Source: Pogonophryne albipinna
Lineage: Eukaryota > Chordata > Actinopteri > Perciformes > Artedidraconidae
Length of the DNA: 64,000 bases
NCBI GenBank assembly: GCA_028583405.1
Contig: CM053256.1
Location: forward strand, 7,895,527-7,959,526
Direction: 5' to 3'
Shown: one piece after another, positions 62,762 to 64,000 of the stretch
How positions within the stretch are numbered: position 1 is the first letter of the stretch
Layout of the letters: every line of letters starts with the position of its first letter
Notes under the pieces: generated by a model
What the model was told of the DNA's origin: nothing
Databases searched by the model: none
The model's input: the letters and a program-made list of their open reading frames with translations, nothing else
Position numbers and translations under genes: made by a program

Positions 62762-64000
62762 GCACGGAAAAAGAGAGGGGGGGATGTTGCAGTTCAGTTT
62801 AATAACAAAAACAGGGGCATACTATAAAACGAGTCATGGCATTTACCAATTGATTACCTAGAAACAAAATGATTATTGTCAATGATATTTTGATTAACAT
62901 AAAGCAATGATAAAATAATTTTCATGATAAATGCTAACTCTTTAAAAGGTTGTTTGACATACCCTTGATTAAAAACATTTGCAACAAAAACGTTCACGAA
63001 TCAAACAGCAGAACACATTTTGTAGAATACACAGTACACCTGTAATGCATGCATTTTTGTATTTATGGTAATACACTCTAAATGCTGTAAATCTTTTGCA
63101 GTTTCATGTTTTGAGAAGTTACATTTGTGTTGTGGCTGTTGTTAATAATAGTAATATCTCAATGTTTTACTTTGTTTTAATCAATCAAGTAAATAGTGGA
63201 TTGTCACTATTAACAAAAATGCCATGTAATTTGTGTTTAGTACAGGAAGTCTGACCCAACCTTCAAACTTGATCGTGTTCCCACTATTTTTTAACTAACG
63301 CAGCAACCTGAAAAAAGTACATTTAATTTGTAGCTACAATACTGCCTTCTGTTTCTTACATGTTAACCCGGCCCTGCAGAACAGGTGCCACGCCTGTTCC
63401 GTATGTTTCAACCCTATGGTTTCAACGGACTTATTTTATATGCAGGAGAACTTCACAACAGCGATTTAGTTTACGGCAAACTAAATCTCAAGCATAAAGT
63501 TACCTGTTTGCTGAGTATATGAGATTCAAACGCGATTACGATGGAATTCGTCCGTTTTGAACATTTCCGGATCGTCTCTAGAAAAGCCACAGTAAATAAT
63601 GAAACCTGACACTGCGTCACCTGCTCCACCTGTCTACCCGTCGAGGCTTAAAGGACAACATGCTGGTGCACATCTTGTCCTTTCTCAAACCTTACTAACG
63701 TTTCTATTTTTAGGTAACTATCACTGAACTGCAACTCACTTTTGAATTATTATAATTAGGCTATTGTTGTATGATATGTATTGTCATCAGGCTTAACTTT
63801 GTTTACATTGTGTTTTCCAATGAGCCTACTACTGATAATGCATTTCTTTCAATATAGTTTGTAAACTTTCTGCTTCAACTAAAAATAAAAATAATGTTAC
63901 ATTTAAATAATAATCACATCAGCAAATTGCACCCGAATATGTAATTGCACTGCACACAATATTATTATTAATATTTTATCTCTAAATTATTTATTTTCAG
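62762..64000. other. tmem238 leader intron, probable first exon and flank
   Basis: On the minus strand a 5' untranslated exon probably ends at 63504 and starts somewhere near 63550-63620, where GC content rises. Beyond about 63660 the sequence is AT-rich with no feature I can support up to the edge. Confidence 0.4.

Overview
The window looks like nuclear DNA from a ray-finned (probably percomorph) fish. Genes are split by short GT-AG introns. The proteins belong to vertebrate families (epsin, FOXJ2/3, ISOC2, ATG12, GSG1L2, recoverin/visinin, TMEM100, JIP3/4, TMEM238). The repeats are teleost-like: a Tc1 transposon with long inverted repeats, two hAT-type elements and a very long GT microsatellite. 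I saw no bacterial operons, CRISPR arrays, tRNA or rRNA genes.

Layout, left to right: one kinase exon of an SBK-like gene (minus) at the left edge; about 6.7 kb with no recognisable gene; an epsin-1 gene (plus, coding 11376-20094); a FOXJ2/3-type forkhead gene (minus, 21922-27509) tail-to-tail with epsin and carrying a Tc1 insertion in an intron; isoc2 (minus, 28410-30189), head-to-head with atg12 (plus, 30665-32912); a gsg1l2-type claudin-fold gene (plus, 35735-39704) tail-to-tail with a recoverin/visinin gene (minus, 41155-44111); a single-exon tmem100-like gene (plus, 48229-48663); a 27-exon divergent JIP3/JIP4 scaffold gene (plus, 51852-61081); and a tmem238 gene (minus, 62428-62757), tail-to-tail with the JIP gene.

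The genes do not form one pathway. They cover endocytosis (epsin), transcription (FOXJ), a hydrolase-fold enzyme (ISOC2), autophagy (ATG12), receptor or photoreceptor accessory functions (GSG1L2, recoverin/visinin), small membrane proteins (TMEM100, TMEM238) and vesicle transport scaffolding (JIP). From memory, SBK2, EPN1, ISOC2 and TMEM238 lie together on human 19q13.42, while GSG1L2, RCVRN, TMEM100 and SPAG9 lie on human 17. The window therefore mixes two conserved neighbourhoods.

Coding joins were worked out by hand from splice signals and reading-frame continuity. Every multi-exon gene except the edge fragment closes in frame from start to stop. UTR limits and promoters are inferred. I found no convincing undescribed system. 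The most distinctive items are the isoc2 start codon split by an intron, the divergent short JIP3/4 paralogue with an optional 39-base exon, the visinin-type short recoverin tail, the nearly abutting convergent poly(A) signals, and the well-bounded transposons.
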